Shown piece by piece: positions 44,058 to 56,018 of a stretch of 64,000 nucleotides of DNA; positions within the stretch are counted from its first letter, which is position 1; every line of letters starts with the position of its first letter. Source of the stretch: Chaetoderma sp. LZ-2023a (taxonomy: Eukaryota; Mollusca; Caudofoveata; Chaetodermatida; Chaetodermatidae); contig CM067366.1 in assembly GCA_034401795.1 (NCBI GenBank), forward strand, positions 77,676,970 to 77,740,969. The letters are read 5' to 3'. The translations under genes and the position numbers were made by a program. Below the pieces are notes generated by a model that saw only the letters and a program-made list of their open reading frames with translations, was not told the origin of the DNA and searched no databases.

Positions 44058-45169
44058 ACACAAATGGGTGGGAGTCAGTGGAACAATAATATTCCAGTGG
44101 GGCCGCGCGACCATTCCCACCAGCGCAGAACACGACCGGTTCATCCTTGCTATTGGTGCAGCTGCTATGCATGTACAGTTTGAGTATTGAGTTGTCTATT
44201 ACACTACATAGTTCACAGCCAGTTTGTACACTATCTCCGAGTACAGTGGAAGGTACGTAGCCGAATTTAAGCTAACGTCCTTACTTATTTGATAGTAGAC
44301 TGTCTCTGCACAGATTACGTATCTCGCCAGAGATAACATATCCGATTATATATGTATAACTAGAAGGTACAGGTGCAAGCAATTGTAAATCTGCGTGCTG
44401 ACGATGTTTTGACAAGAGTAGCATATGAACTGCTCTCCCTACCCTCTCTCTCTCTAAGATTTTGTCACCTTAATGGCAATAGGATGGCAAATTGTGGGAG
44501 GGGTCTAAATATCCTGAGTAATTTTGAATGGCATGGAAAATAGAATACCATCGATGGTCATAAAATATGAAATCAGCTCTAACCTCTCTGTATGATGTAG
44601 GGGAGGTTCGTGGGGTTGTCATTGATGTCATTGATAAGTTTGAGCAATGGTATTTGTGCCATTAACCAGTAATGATTGGTATCAGAAACAGAATATCATG
44701 TATAGTTCTGCGATGTGGAATTCTCTTCCTAACATAACTCTGGTACGGTGGGCGACTTCATTGCATTGGATGGAAATTAGAACCTTGGGGATTTAGTTAC
44801 CTTAGTGAAAATTGGTTGACAATATGGGCCAGTCCAAATATCATGGGTAATCTTGAATCATGATATTTATGGCAACTCTCTACTGAATCGTAGGTGAAAC
44901 AATATAACAGGGATGGTATTGAGATATGAAATGCTCTCCTTAACCTATATCTGTGTGATGATTGTGTCCCCTTTGTGACAATAGAATGCCAAATTGGGGT
45001 GGAGTGTCAAATGTCATCTATAATTTTGAGCCGTGATATTTGTGTCCCCCCCCCCACCTCTCATGGAATTGTATCGGAATCAGGCATATTTTATAAATGT
45101 GTAGCAATCCCAGAATATACGGTCTGTTTTCTTCTTAGTTGTTCACTCCAATGACTCAGTTATCATTGT
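44058..45169. other. No recognisable coding sequence
   Basis: Holds the donor-like site above, a CT tract near 44,440 and loosely repeated phrases (GTGATAATTTTGAGC…ATATTTGTG) at about 44,520, 44,850 and 45,020, suggesting an old repeat. Confidence 0.4.
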
Positions 45170-45262
45170 TATTAGCTCAATGGGCCAGAATGGACAAGTG
45201 AGATGATGCCATGGTGACCATCCATTGTCCGTCTGTCTGGCATCCGTTCGTTGGATGGATAA
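45170..45262 (-). repeat. Dispersed 3' end module with hairpin, minus strand
   Basis: The complement reads GACAGACGGACAATGGATGG, CACCATGGCATCATCTCACT, TGTCCATTCTGGCCC and TTGAGCTAA: third copy of the module at 10.6 and 40.8 kb. Confidence 0.65.
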
Positions 45263-47189
45263 GCTTTAAATTCATGAGGCAGCACACAATCAAGGCAATA
45301 TAAGAAATTTCAAGTCGATTGGAGAATAATAAGAAAAATCCTGAGTAAGTATTATAATCTGCAATATTTTGAACAAAAATAGCTCGGAAATTTTTTTCAG
45401 ATGACCAGCAGTTCTTAAGGACTCCCTTAAAGAATACGATGCTGGATGAATAGACAGATGAGGTAGCAACACCGCTACAGCAAATTGGTAACAAACTATT
45501 CAAGTGCGTATGAAATAAGTAATTTAAATTATGATTTCGCAGCCTCTTACTTAGCCATATTGGCTTTTTGGTTTCGGATGGACAGTTGGCACAGTCTATT
45601 AAAATAGGCCTTCAAATGGCGGGACGAGATCGTAGTGAGGGGTTTGGATGGAGGGAGGGGATGCTCATGCTCATATAAAGAATACAGTGTTAAAAAAATA
45701 CAAAATGATGATATTTATTAATTAGAAATGTAGGCGATATAAGAGATGGCTCCTAAGAGCATCTACTTTTTACATTATTCAGAGGAGGCCCCAGACCCCT
45801 CCCATTCTGTATGGTGGGGTTGGGGGGGGGGAGCGACAACAAATCTTACTCATTCCTCAAATATCCCCTCAGATTTCGCATTTCGGCCATGTGTATACAA
45901 ATTATTTCTACCTTTTCATATGCATCACACGTAAATTAAAATATTGATTTTGAGAGTTGTTAATTCTAATATCCTTTGTTGTCGTGTTTCGACATTGCTG
46001 CACCCCCTGCACTTTATGGACTTGTGTTAATCCCCAAACAACCCAGCTTTAATACAACTGCTCAATCTGCTCTGAATATTCTAATTAATCTTTTTTTGAA
46101 GTACTAAAGTAAAGTTTACTCATTTTTCGAATGAAAATGGATAAAGGCCACATCTGCGCCCCGTCCCCCACCCCTGCCCCGTGGCCAAAGGGCAACGGGG
46201 GCAATTGCCCCGCTGCCCCGCGCTTCTGGTATTCCTGGTTAACAGGTTTTACCATCTCGTGTCTGATTTATTGCGCACCTATTTTAGGCCGACGGAGCTT
46301 ACATGTTGCCAGGCCGACAGGAGACGGAGCCGAAAAGCGACTCTTTTCCTAGTGTCTGACGCAACAACACAAAACAAGGACAAGTACAGGACAATGAAAA
46401 GCATTAAGTAAGCACTGTGCCTACTTAGGACTGAGCCGAAGAAGATAAAGCACTGTTGTGACCTTTACCTCGAAGGCGTGGTGGACCCAATCGACCCTTC
46501 CAGTCACAAAAGAATCAGTTCGTTATGAGCGTCTTTTGGCGTAGTAGGTGTTTCCAGAATACGATGTTTTAGACTTGGTCGCTGGAGCTAATGATTATCT
46601 GCGTCAGGTTTAAACTCCAACAGTCAAAGATTCACTGCTAGGCAGCACGATTATATTATTATTTCGCAGTGCATTTCTGCTATGGCTTAAAAGATTCTAT
46701 GATAAAGTTATCATCGAAGATACTGGGGTGTTATATGAACTCTTCGTTTAGATTGAAGACATCGAGACACCTGTGCGATTTCAAGGGTCGGCCCAACCAA
46801 ACCAAAGGAAGGAAGTACAATTAGATGGTAGTCAGGTTGGCCATAGTTAAGCACAATGGAAGCAAGCTGCTGTGCCGACTGGTTGGTCTGATCTTCTGGT
46901 GTAATATTTTAACACACAGTAGCGTCCTATACAATGTTTGGAACTACTTTTTATATCGGCAGCGGATTCTATTTGCTATCAAGAAATTGTATCATCTGAG
47001 TTTATAATTTGTTAGGTTTATGCCGAATCCTATGGCTTATTTTAGCATGGAAATGGTTACTTAGTGAAATATGTTGCTATTAAGAATTAGTTAGGTTTAT
47101 GCACTATTGTAAGTTTATAATATTAGTAAACGAGTGTACATTTATTAAAACATGAATGAAACGAAAGAACAATAGTAAATAAAATCGGC
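45263..47189. other. No recognisable gene
   Basis: Small frames at 46,131-46,352 and 46,825-47,007 show no known motif. GCAACGGGGGCAATTGCCCC at 46,191 is a short inverted repeat. Confidence 0.4.
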
Positions 47190-47580
47190 GTCCACGATGG
47201 GAAAAAGATACATAAAAGCTGAATTGATTATGTACGTGATCGGTTTTGAGATATCCTCGTTTGAGTATTTGAATAGTTCATTGCTCCTGCCATCAGATCC
47301 AGATGCACGTCCAGTTTTTTTAGGGATTTAAGTGCCTTCTCCACATCTGCTGTTTTACTTGGTGTTAGTAATGGCCTGGGGTCACCTGAAAACGGGTGTA
47401 GTGGCTCACCATCGTGGGCAGTGAACTTTTCCTTGAACCATTCTCGAATTGTGTCGGCTTTGACCTGTTAGTCCAGATAAACTGTCCTTCAGAAGTGTGT
47501 ACACTGGGTGGTGGTATGTAGTCAGTAAGTCTCAGAACTCTAGATGCCAGAAACATTTTGTGGCAATTATCTTTCAATAT
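47190..47580 (-). pseudogene. LINE fragment: linker before the RT domain
   Basis: From 47,577 down: HKMFLASRVLRLTDYIPPPS and HTSEGQFIW; shift near 47,470; ADTIREWFKEKFTAHDGEPL; LLTPSKTADVEKALKSLKK; shift near 47,325 within an A-run; TGRASGSDGRSNELFKYSNE and ITYIINSAF. The series 'IxEWF … EV.KA…LK … GPDG.PNELLKY' is the region just before the RT of several non-LTR families. Two shifts; dead. Confidence 0.7.
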
Positions 47581-48192
47581 TCTTTAGACTGCAGGGAAGT
47601 CCGTTTCTTGAAGTGCAAGATCTTTTAAGCACTCACTGACGTAGCGCATATGACTAGATTTTTACCTTTCATATGTTGCAAACAGTTTTAATGTAATCTA
47701 ACCATTCACGGTGTTTAAAGGGGCTATAGCTGCTAGATCTAGAAATTTAATCAATTCTTATATATACGACCACTCAATATCCAAGAATATGCAAATTATA
47801 AATTCCACAATTAGTACAATGTAAACACAAATCTGGCGGTGAATTTTACCTCCGTGGTCCAGAGAAAGCTGAATTTGCTATTTAGTGGTCGTTCGCGATT
47901 CATCACTAGTCTTGCGCAAACAAAGATAATTCAGCATTACGGCACTTATTTATTTGATGTTGTGTTATAATTTGTTGCGGTTTCTGTTCTCGCAGGTATC
48001 CGTCTTTGACGTTTCGGTCGCCGAGCATAGCGGTGCTACTATTTTGTCTGCCGCCGGCGAACTGTCTAGGCATATTGTAGATTTTCCGAGTCGTTTCGTG
48101 AATAGATTGCTTCGCTAAATTCAGAAATTCGTCTGCTCATAAGAGTTTCCAGAAAAACAACAAATAATAACACATATGTGTGACGGGGCCGG
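47581..48192. other. No recognisable feature
   Basis: Unassigned. Confidence 0.5.
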
Positions 48193-48330
48193 AATTCACC
48201 TTTCCAGAGTATCCATCCATCATATGGCCTCGTATGACGTCATACTCAGACCACCGCATGTATGATGACGTCACAATCATTACCTCACAAAGGGTTCCAT
48301 ATAGGCCGTCATCAAATCTCATCGTATGCA
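48193..48330. repeat. Subfamily A MITE, left end only
   Basis: AATTCACCTTTCCAGAGTAT followed by CCATCATATGG, TATGACGTCATACTC and GATGACGTCACAATC, then lost before the core. Confidence 0.72.
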
Positions 48331-48622
48331 GCCGTATAAACACATAATTTAAGCCTATAAAAGCATACAATTTTAGCAATTTTATTTTCAAGCATTCTGG
48401 TGTGAATATGCACCTTTAACATTATTCCATCTCAGACCCCAACATCTTTCAAGCTAGTGTTTCTGATACTCCTCGCTCATCGTATGCAGCCGTGCGTGTA
48501 TGGTAATAGTCGAGATATTTGCATTGTACTGCCATTTATTCATTGAAATGATATGTAAGGCCATAATTGTACACATCCTTGTGATATCAAATAAAGGGCT
48601 CCATTTCTAGCTCTGGCACGTC
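48331..48622. other. Short repeat of CTCATCGTATGCAGCCGT
   Basis: CTCATCGTATGCAGCCG occurs at about 48,317 and 48,477, some 160 bp apart; otherwise unassigned. Confidence 0.4.
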
Positions 48623-49032
48623 AATGGAGCTTTATAGTTTATCCATATGACGTCATCATCGACTATGTGACGTGTAGGATGACGCCATGCTCAATGGCGT
48701 CATAAATGACGTAGATAAGTTCTTCACGAACGCATAATTCATGACGGACTAAGCGTCGTTGTACAAATTGTATGTCTTGACGATTTAATAAACTTGCTAT
48801 TGAATCTGTTGAAACTAATTTGACTGGACGCTGTTGCTGCAATAGGCAACAACAACCGCCCTAGGCAGCAAAGCATCCAGTAAAATTAGTTTCAAAATAT
48901 TCGGACAGCTTACCTCTAATCCTGCATAGTTTACTGGAAATTGATAGCCAGTGAGTTTAGGGATCGATCGATCCCAACACGGGCGAAACGCGGGTGGAGC
49001 TTAGCTTGAGATGGGCTCAAACTGGATAATTG
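48623..49032. repeat. Subfamily A MITE (about 410 bp), right end degraded
   Basis: AATGGAGCTTTATAGTTTAT start; GACGTCATCATCGACTATGT; core at about 48,800-48,906 with a duplicated centre (GCAATAGGCAACAACAACCG then CCTAGGCAGCAAAGC); GGGATCGATCGATCCCAACA; TTAGCTTGAGATGGGC. Confidence 0.8.
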
Positions 49033-49039
49033 CATTTCT

Positions 49040-49330
49040 TGCTAACCTCCGCCCACTTTGTACGAATATTGGACTCGATGAATATCATGTGAACATTGAA
49101 TTCCCAGAATTCTACGTTCTTTGAAACTAATTTCAGAGAGAGGGCTATTGCTGCCATAAGCTTCAAGTCAAATTACTTTCAAAATATTCAACATAATGTT
49201 TATTAATTTGTTGGTTCATCAAAAACACACAATTCGTACACTCATAACAGTCTTTTCGATTTTCGTGAGGAATCTATCCGCCATTATGATGGCAGGTGAC
49301 GTTATCATGACATCATAATTAAGTCACATA
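49040..49330. repeat. Subfamily B MITE remnant
   Basis: TTGCTAACCTCCGCCCAC, ATTGGACTCGATGAATATCA, core halves at about 49,118-49,135 and 49,165-49,190, and GACATCATAATTAAGTCACA at the far end. Confidence 0.68.
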
Positions 49331-49540
49331 TCATATCTGTCCAGCGAGATAGAAGCGGCCAAATAAAAACAGGTCTTCCCATTTCTGAACAGAGCATTTA
49401 GTTTTTGTGATCCTTACATCCATTAACAGGTGAACATGTGATTCAATACGCTCTGCTATTGGTTTATACTTGACCAACTCGCAACTGGCCGGCGTACATA
49501 GAACGACTGAGTTTCCGACTAGTCGCCAACTAGTTAATCT

Positions 49541-49650
49541 GCGATTAATAATTAATCTGCGATGCAATCGCAGATTGTTATTTTTACTCAGGATCTTTCT
49601 TATTAATCTGCGATGCAATCGCAGATTGTTATTTTTACTCAGGATCTTTC
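49541..49650 (+). repeat. Two ~51-bp hairpin modules leading into (ATT)n
   Basis: AATCTGCGATGCAATCGCAG plus ATT is a perfect 23-bp palindrome, followed by GTTATTTTTACTCAGGATCT and TTCTT. This occurs twice in tandem at about 49,553-49,604 and 49,604-49,652, then ATTATTATT. A third partial palindrome half precedes it (TTAATCTGCG at 49,536). Confidence 0.9.
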
Positions 49651-50620
49651 TTATTATTATTATTATTATTATACTTATTCTGCCTAAAAAGTTTAGACCG
49701 CATCTCCTCCTAGAGTTTTCATCCGATCTACTCCAAACTTGGTCAACCTCAAGGGCCCATGCCACAATCGATGGCTATTACTTTTATTTTGGCTCCGCCC
49801 ACTAGTTGTTGAGTTATCTGCCCTTGAGTGGGCAAAAAGTCCCATAGGCAATGTATGGGGATGTTCAAAACTGATCTTTGAAGTGGGACTACAGCCAGAG
49901 TTTTGAACGGATCACTACCATACTTGCTGAGGATGTTACTAATGGCCATTTGTTTTTGAAAAATTATTTTTTTTCAAAATGGCCGCCAGACCTTTGACCC
50001 CTCAATGCATGGCAAAAACTCCCATAGGAAATGTATGGGGATTTCAAATGAATGTTTGAAGTGCTACTACACCTAGAGTTTTGATCGGAGCACTCCCATA
50101 CTTGGGTAGGATGTTGCCACTGATGATTATTTTTGAAAATTTTTTTTTAAAAATTGACGGCCAGGCGAACTTTTTGGGGTCAAAATTACCAAATATTTTT
50201 TTTGGCAGAAATGAAGTCGCGGTTGAAAGAAAAAATCTTTTTCAAATTTTTTTTTTCAAAATGGCCGCCAAAATAACTTTTGCTCCGATCGACTTGAAAT
50301 TTGCTGAACTTCTATCTCTCATATTGACTTGATTTGGTACCAAATTTAAAGTTGATCCGACCCAGAGCTTTCGAGAAAATCAGCTTTTCGTTGCTGCATA
50401 TCCCCATAGTAAAGCTATGGGAGCAATATTGGAACAGCGTTATCTCTTATAGTTTTCTTCCGATTCTCTTCAAACCTGGCCAGATTCTAGAACATTAAGA
50501 GATCTAAAAAATTTCCATTGAAAATTTTAACATCTCCCTTGGGGTCAAGGTCATTCACCAGTAAAGCTTTCCAGTTTTCATGCTTGGCATACGTTACCTC
50601 CCTTGCATCATGAAACTTCA
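49651..50620 (+). repeat. Dispersed repeat element with ~200-bp internal repeats
   Basis: After (ATT)n comes TTCTGCCTAAAAAGTTTAGA. Internal blocks recur: AGAGTTTTCATCCGATCTAC / AGAGTTTTGAACGGATCACT / AGAGTTTTGATCGGAGCACT, and CCCATAGGCAATGTATGGGG / CCCATAGGAAATGTATGGGG. A-rich 'TTTTTCAAAATGGCCGCCA' blocks recur too. Noncoding. Confidence 0.75.
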
Positions 50621-50731
50621 AAGATCATGTACGAAGAAACACCTTATTTCATCTCTTTATTAGAAGAGGACTTATACTATTTGTTCATGGCCAGACATCG
50701 CAGATTTACAGTTACTTCAGTAAATGTTCTC

Positions 50732-51153
50732 TAGTTAGGCTTCCAAGAGCGAAGCTCTGGAAGACTAGAGTAATTGTTCTGTTTATTATTATTATTAGGC
50801 TTCCAAGAGCGAAGCTCTGGAAGACTAGAGTGATTGTTCCGTTTATTATTATTATTATTATTATTATTAGGCTTCCAAGAGCGAAGCTCTGGAAGACTAG
50901 AGTGATTGTTCCGTTTATTATTAGGCTTCCAAGAGCGAAGCTCTGGAAGACTAGAGTGATTGTTCCGTTTATTATTATTAGGCTTCCAAGAGCGAAGCTC
51001 TGGAAGACTAGAGTGATTGTTCCGTTTATTATTATTATTATTATTAGGCTTCCAAGAGCGAAGCTCTGGAAGACTAGAGTGATTGTTCCGTTTATTATTA
51101 TTATTATTAGGCTTCCAAGAGCGAAGCTCTGGAAGACTAGAGTGATTGTTCCG

Positions 51154-51205
<52 letters not shown>
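50732..51205 (-). repeat. Seven hairpin modules separated by variable (TTA)n
   Basis: The module AGGCTTCCAAGAGCGAAGCT, CTGGAAGACTAGAGTGATTG, TTCCGTTTA is repeated seven times; only the number of TTA linkers differs (2, 8, 1, 2, 6, 4 or so, and a last run of about 19). CTTCCAAGAGC-GAA-GCTCTGGAAG forms a hairpin. Frames through the array (poly-Asn or poly-Ile between repeats) are artefacts. Confidence 0.95.
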
Positions 51206-51208
<3 letters not shown>

Positions 51209-52324
51209 CGCCGCCAGCCATTTCCAGCAAGTAAATTGAACCAAAACTCCGAAACCGGCAAGCAAATTGAATCAAAACTCAGAATATATGGTTGAGATCA
51301 CCCCCTGAATCCAAATAGCTAAACAGAGCCTGATTGGCTCGGGACATTGGCGGCCATATTGATGACGTCATAAATGACAAAATAATCTTCTCCTCTGGAA
51401 CTTCTGAAGCGATCTGGCTAAGATTTGGGGAATATAATTAGTCTATGGCGGCAAGTAAAATTTGTTCGCAAAAACCTGATTGGTAAAACAGTATCGCCAC
51501 CATGGACCAATCAAATTCGAGCATTTTGAACTTTTTTATTTGATGGATTTGGATGGAGAAAATTCCTATACATATGTTAGTTGACCATCTGCATGGTGTG
51601 TTTTAAAACGAACGAGACCCATCTGTAAATGGCGGAACTATTTAGATTTTAATGTTCCTCTTTATTATGTAGTAGAAAACAGTTTGCTATAGGCTCTAAT
51701 AAAAATGATTAATGTGACATTTGATTTTCATTTTATATCTCTGGGGTAATAAATGGCATTTGCTACTGTAAATGCTCTAGGCAAACAGGTTCATATAATG
51801 GGGATTTAATTGCCATTTAATACCAGTTGACTATCTGCCCGATTAACCCATGAATGTATTAATGTCAATATAAACCTTGCACTTAATGTAGATGCTAAGG
51901 ATAGCTGATGAATATTTTTCAAAACAATTTGACAGGAAATTGTTCCTGCCCATTAAACCTCCTACTGGTGAAATATTAGATTTTGTATTAACCCTTATAC
52001 TGCAATGTTAACTTTTATTTCATTGATTTTGTACTAATTTTCCAGTATCCATTAAGAAATATTGGAAAGGTAAATTGTCACACACTTCGTATATTTTTTA
52101 CTGCTGAATGGCCAATCCCTGATTAACCTATTTACTGCTGAATGGCCAATCATCTAGCTGAATTTTGTGACTAGTTTTGTGTCTGTATATAAATCTTCTC
52201 CAAAGCCACCTAAGTGATTGATCCGAATGACAAGTATTATTATCTAGAGCAGTTACTAAAAAGTGAATTTCACCAGAGAACATTTGTATACAATTTGTAC
52301 ACATTGATCCCTGAATTTCATGTA

Positions 52325-52407
52325 ACATGATGAATATTTTGAAACTAATTTGACTGTGTGTTGTGGCTGCAACAACGCCCAGTGAAATAGTTTCAAAATA
52401 TTCAACA
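52325..52407. repeat. Solo palindromic MITE core in the composite block
   Basis: ATGAATATTTTGAAACTAAT … GAAATAGTTTCAAAATATTC AAC, centred on GTGGCTGCAACAA. Repeated at 63,353-63,435. Confidence 0.85.
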
Positions 52408-52428
52408 TAATGTTAAAAACATAGGGCC

Positions 52429-52664
52429 TTAACCCTCTTATGATGAAGCCGGCCAAACCGGCCTCTGCAGGGGTCTTGAGAAATGTTGATTAGTAGGCCA
52501 AGTGAAAACTATTTCTGAAAATTTACCACTGGAATGGCTGGCTCGGTAAGCGAGCCAGTCATTCCAGTTGCAAAATTTCAAAATACAGTTTTCTTGGCCT
52601 GCAATAAGACATTCAACAAGAAAATGTTTAGTTTTTTGACAAGATTTAGTCATTAAAGGGTTAA
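52429..52664. repeat. Family C hairpin element, intact (236 bp)
   Basis: TTAACCCTCTTA at the start and TAAAGGGTTAA at the end are inverted. The core at 52,517-52,585 is a palindrome: TTTACCACTGGAATGGCTGG, CTCGGTAAGCGAG, CCAGTCATTCCAGTTGCAAA. Outer arms also pair (TTGGCCTGCAATAAGACATT against AATGTTGATTAGTAGGCCAA). No coding capacity; non-autonomous. Confidence 0.85.
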
Positions 52665-52970
52665 ATGTTAAGGACATAGGGCTTACAATTTGTACACTTG
52701 ATGGACATTATAATCCTGTCTAGCATAGTTAGAAATCGGAGGGCCATTGCTAGAAATTGATACCTCTATGTTTTTATGCCTGTAATAAATAAGCAACAAA
52801 GCTCGCTAACTGGTCCCATCAGGCTACGGGACATATTCAGTATTTTAAAGATTCATTTGGAACGATATTACATTATAGAGTGCCTTAAGTTATTTGTAGA
52901 ACACAGGACTTGAATAATTTTATGTCCCTCTCTTCCTGTGATAGCACTTTGAAAGAAAGCGCACACCAGG

Positions 52971-55105
52971 CAGTCTTTGACGAACTGTGTCAGAGGGCTT
53001 ATCTGAGTTAAATATCACTGATGTCTATTGCTGCATATGCAGTGCATTAAGATCAATCTATGTACAGTAACATCATTATTTTAAAGTTCATGGCCTCCAA
53101 AGTCCTTGGTCTCCAAAATCATTTCTCTTTTTCAACTGCCCTGTATTAACCCACCTTTACTGACAAATTCTTAAGCTCCTAATGAGATCGTTATTGACAG
53201 GATTATAATGTCGATTCCGAACAGAAATATACTGAAAATTATTGTTGACTAGGGTATCAACAACATGCAGCCAAATTGTTTTTTTAAAGTCAGCCAAATT
53301 GTTTTAGGTTTCTTTGATAACTGTTCTGAAAATAGAATGAAATAGACTGTTACACTGTTTATTCATTTGGACAAACAATCATGAAATGCTTTAGCGTCAT
53401 GAAAAGAATGAACGAGACCAATGATAGGGGTTGCGGCTCACAAACCACAGTGGGGGTGGGGGAGGTGATAATTACCCTGCATAAAAAGGCTAACATTTCA
53501 ATTTCGCACTGATCTTAACATAATTATTTATCCAATGATCGATTTAAAAGCACATTTATTTCTGAAGATAGTTGTGCGGAGAACCAACTTAATGTTTTGA
53601 AAACACGTTGACTGAACGTTGTTGCTACCTAAGGAAACAATTACGTTCAGTCAAATTGTTTTTAAATAATGAGCCATGGCATTTCCAGAACGTTAGAATG
53701 CATTGAGTATGGTTAAATAGATAATCGGAGTGATATCAATAAAACTCCAAATGCAAAATTAACCAGTTTCCTTCTAGCAGGGCTGAAGAAACTAGTGAAA
53801 TTATGCAGTGATACATCACTGCGTGTATGTATTGAAACAAGACTGGATTTTTGTGAGAAATCTTGTAGCCTGCTTGGCAATTATCATATTATGTTTGTTG
53901 AAACCGGTTGCTATTTAGGGTAGCAGCAACTTTCAGTCATGAGTATTTATCTGTAGGGAACTGAAATATTTAATGTGATGATTGTCCGAGTTTGTTTACA
54001 TTTCTATCAGCGTATATAACTAGTTGTTGCTTCGCGCCCATTCGCTCACCACCCACCCACCCCCGTATATAATGCTATTTTGTTACATGTAATGAAACCA
54101 CTCTATTCTGCGTCAAAATAAAATAGCCATTATGGAGTTTGTTTTGACAATTATGTTGCTGGAATGAGTTGCTAAATTGTTGCTATCAATTCAGTCACAT
54201 TGGCCGGAATTCAATAAGGATGTTTAAACCAGGATTAGCCTAAACCGGGTAACAAATCACAAAGTAATTGCGATGTTAGTTTTATAGATAGGGCGATAGC
54301 TCCAACTTTTCATTGTTTGAGAGCTAGGTCACGCAATTAAGTTTTAAATAATTGTCCATGTTCTATGTCTATTCAGCGCCGTGCCCAATTTGGCGGGTTG
54401 TAGCATAAGTGCTGAGGCTGATATTCCGCCACGCTTGGATAATCTATATTACTGAGAGAACTCAAAGCCGATGGTAAGATTTTGTCCCAATTGCGCCGTA
54501 GATTGGAATTTATATAGTCAATGATAGTAACTAATTATGTACCTATGATCATTCCGTTGCTGAATTATGTTGCAAAAACTTAGCCCAAACCACCGGCATT
54601 ATATTTAGAGGTCCAATTTGGTAGTTTATTCATTATTGAAGCTAGTCAATTTTGGTTGTTTTGGCTCTTGGTCATGAAGGGGACTGCGTTACAAACTACT
54701 TGTACACTGCCCTTAATTAAGAAGTGTGCGCCTGTACCGCAATTCTGGCTAACGTAAGGTGGGCATAAAATTAACCCACCAATTTGTATTGCCCCCTATA
54801 AATTTGTGTCTGTTCTTTAAATTATAGTGTTCCAATGATTCTTTTTGATGATGATGTTGCGGAATGTTGTTGCTCTCGGTCATAGCAGCATCATCTTAGC
54901 TACCTGGAATTCAGAAGCATTGGCCATGCTGTTTAAAGGGCGGGACAAATTGGGTATTTTTTCAACATGACATTTTAAATAAGCAAAGCTGTTCATTTTA
55001 ACATTGCGAGATCATACACATATATCAACGTATTAGCTGATGTTGGTGCATGCATTTTGCACTCGGTACCATTCCATCTTATGCCCATCATACAATAGGA
55101 TCACA
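52971..55105. other. AT-rich unassigned region with one palindrome
   Basis: GACTGAACGTTGTTGCTACC … GTTCAGTCAAATTGTTTTTA at about 53,608-53,664 is a diverged core. Nothing coding was recognised. Confidence 0.5.
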
Positions 55106-55119
55106 TTATACTATAATAC

Positions 55120-55255
55120 AGAGGGCGGCATTAGGGGAGGGCGGGAGAGGATGGCGGGAGCGAGGGAGTGATTGAGGGAAGGGAGAAGGGGAGGAGAAGG
55201 GGACGGAAGGGAGTGAGTGTGGAGAGAGAGAGCGAGAGAGAGAGAGAGAGAGAGG
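55120..55255. repeat. (GGGA)n/(GA)n purine tract
   Basis: A long polypurine run ending in (GA)n at 55,223-55,252; potential triplex or H-DNA. A second such tract is at 55,972-56,045. Confidence 0.9.
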
Positions 55256-55360
55256 ATAATGTTTCAAAAATAGTCTTCTCTTGGTATGCAAACTGACGTT
55301 TTCCAAGATTACCGCAGAAGCCGTTTTGGCCAGCTTAGGTGTAAAAGAGTTAGCTAGATA
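55256..55360. repeat. Family C half element
   Basis: AAAATAGTCTTCTCTTGGTA … CGCAGAAGCCGTTTTGGCCA followed by GGTGTAAAAGAGTTAG: one side of the family C structure. Confidence 0.6.
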
Positions 55361-55689
55361 GATAGATTTATTACACAATAGGCAATTGGCCTTTGAGTGA
55401 ATACAATGCTATTTAGTATGCATTGCATGGCGGACAAATTATTTGCATTGTGTCCACACAGCTGTCACAACCCCCTCCTCCCACGCCCACCCCACCCCCT
55501 GAACACACACTTGCATTGCGCGTGTGTTTTGTATGTGGATAACTATAACAAATGTAGTGGGAAAAAGTACTATAATATATGCTGACATATACACCTTTAT
55601 TCACCAAGTTTAGTCACTGAAAACATTCTTCTTGAAGGCAGCAACAGCGTTCACTAGAACATAGATGCCGATGTTTGTTGATGGTGGTT

Positions 55690-55983
55690 TTTAAGCATTA
55701 GCGGTCAATTGCCGTATAGGACCACTTGACCTTTATTACGGGTTGTTTAAAAAACCCAGCTATTGGTGATTGGTTCTTAACTATTAGCGGCGCAATTATT
55801 GCATATGCCCCCATATCTAAGTGGACCACTTGAGTTGTGATTCTAAGTACACATTGCTATTCCTCCATAGGACCACCATCTAAGCGATTATTTAGCCTAA
55901 TGCATAGGAATACCTATCTAAGGTAGACCACTTGAGTTTTATTGATAACCGCCACGCATATATACGGTCAGAGGGAGAGGGAG

Positions 55984-56018
<35 letters not shown>

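Larger units (their letters stand above)
51206..52970 (+). repeat. Composite block, first copy of a long direct repeat
   Basis: Starts TTCCGCCGCCAGCCATTTCC immediately after (ATT)n. Every landmark recurs at +11,028 bp, without net length change, down to GCACACCAGG at 52,970. It contains a MITE core and a family C hairpin element, so both predate the duplication. No coding sequence. Confidence 0.95.

Noticed and set aside
50712..51275. Asn- or Ile-rich proteins with SSLPELRSWKPN repeats
   Set aside because: Translation of hairpin modules and (TTA)n linkers.
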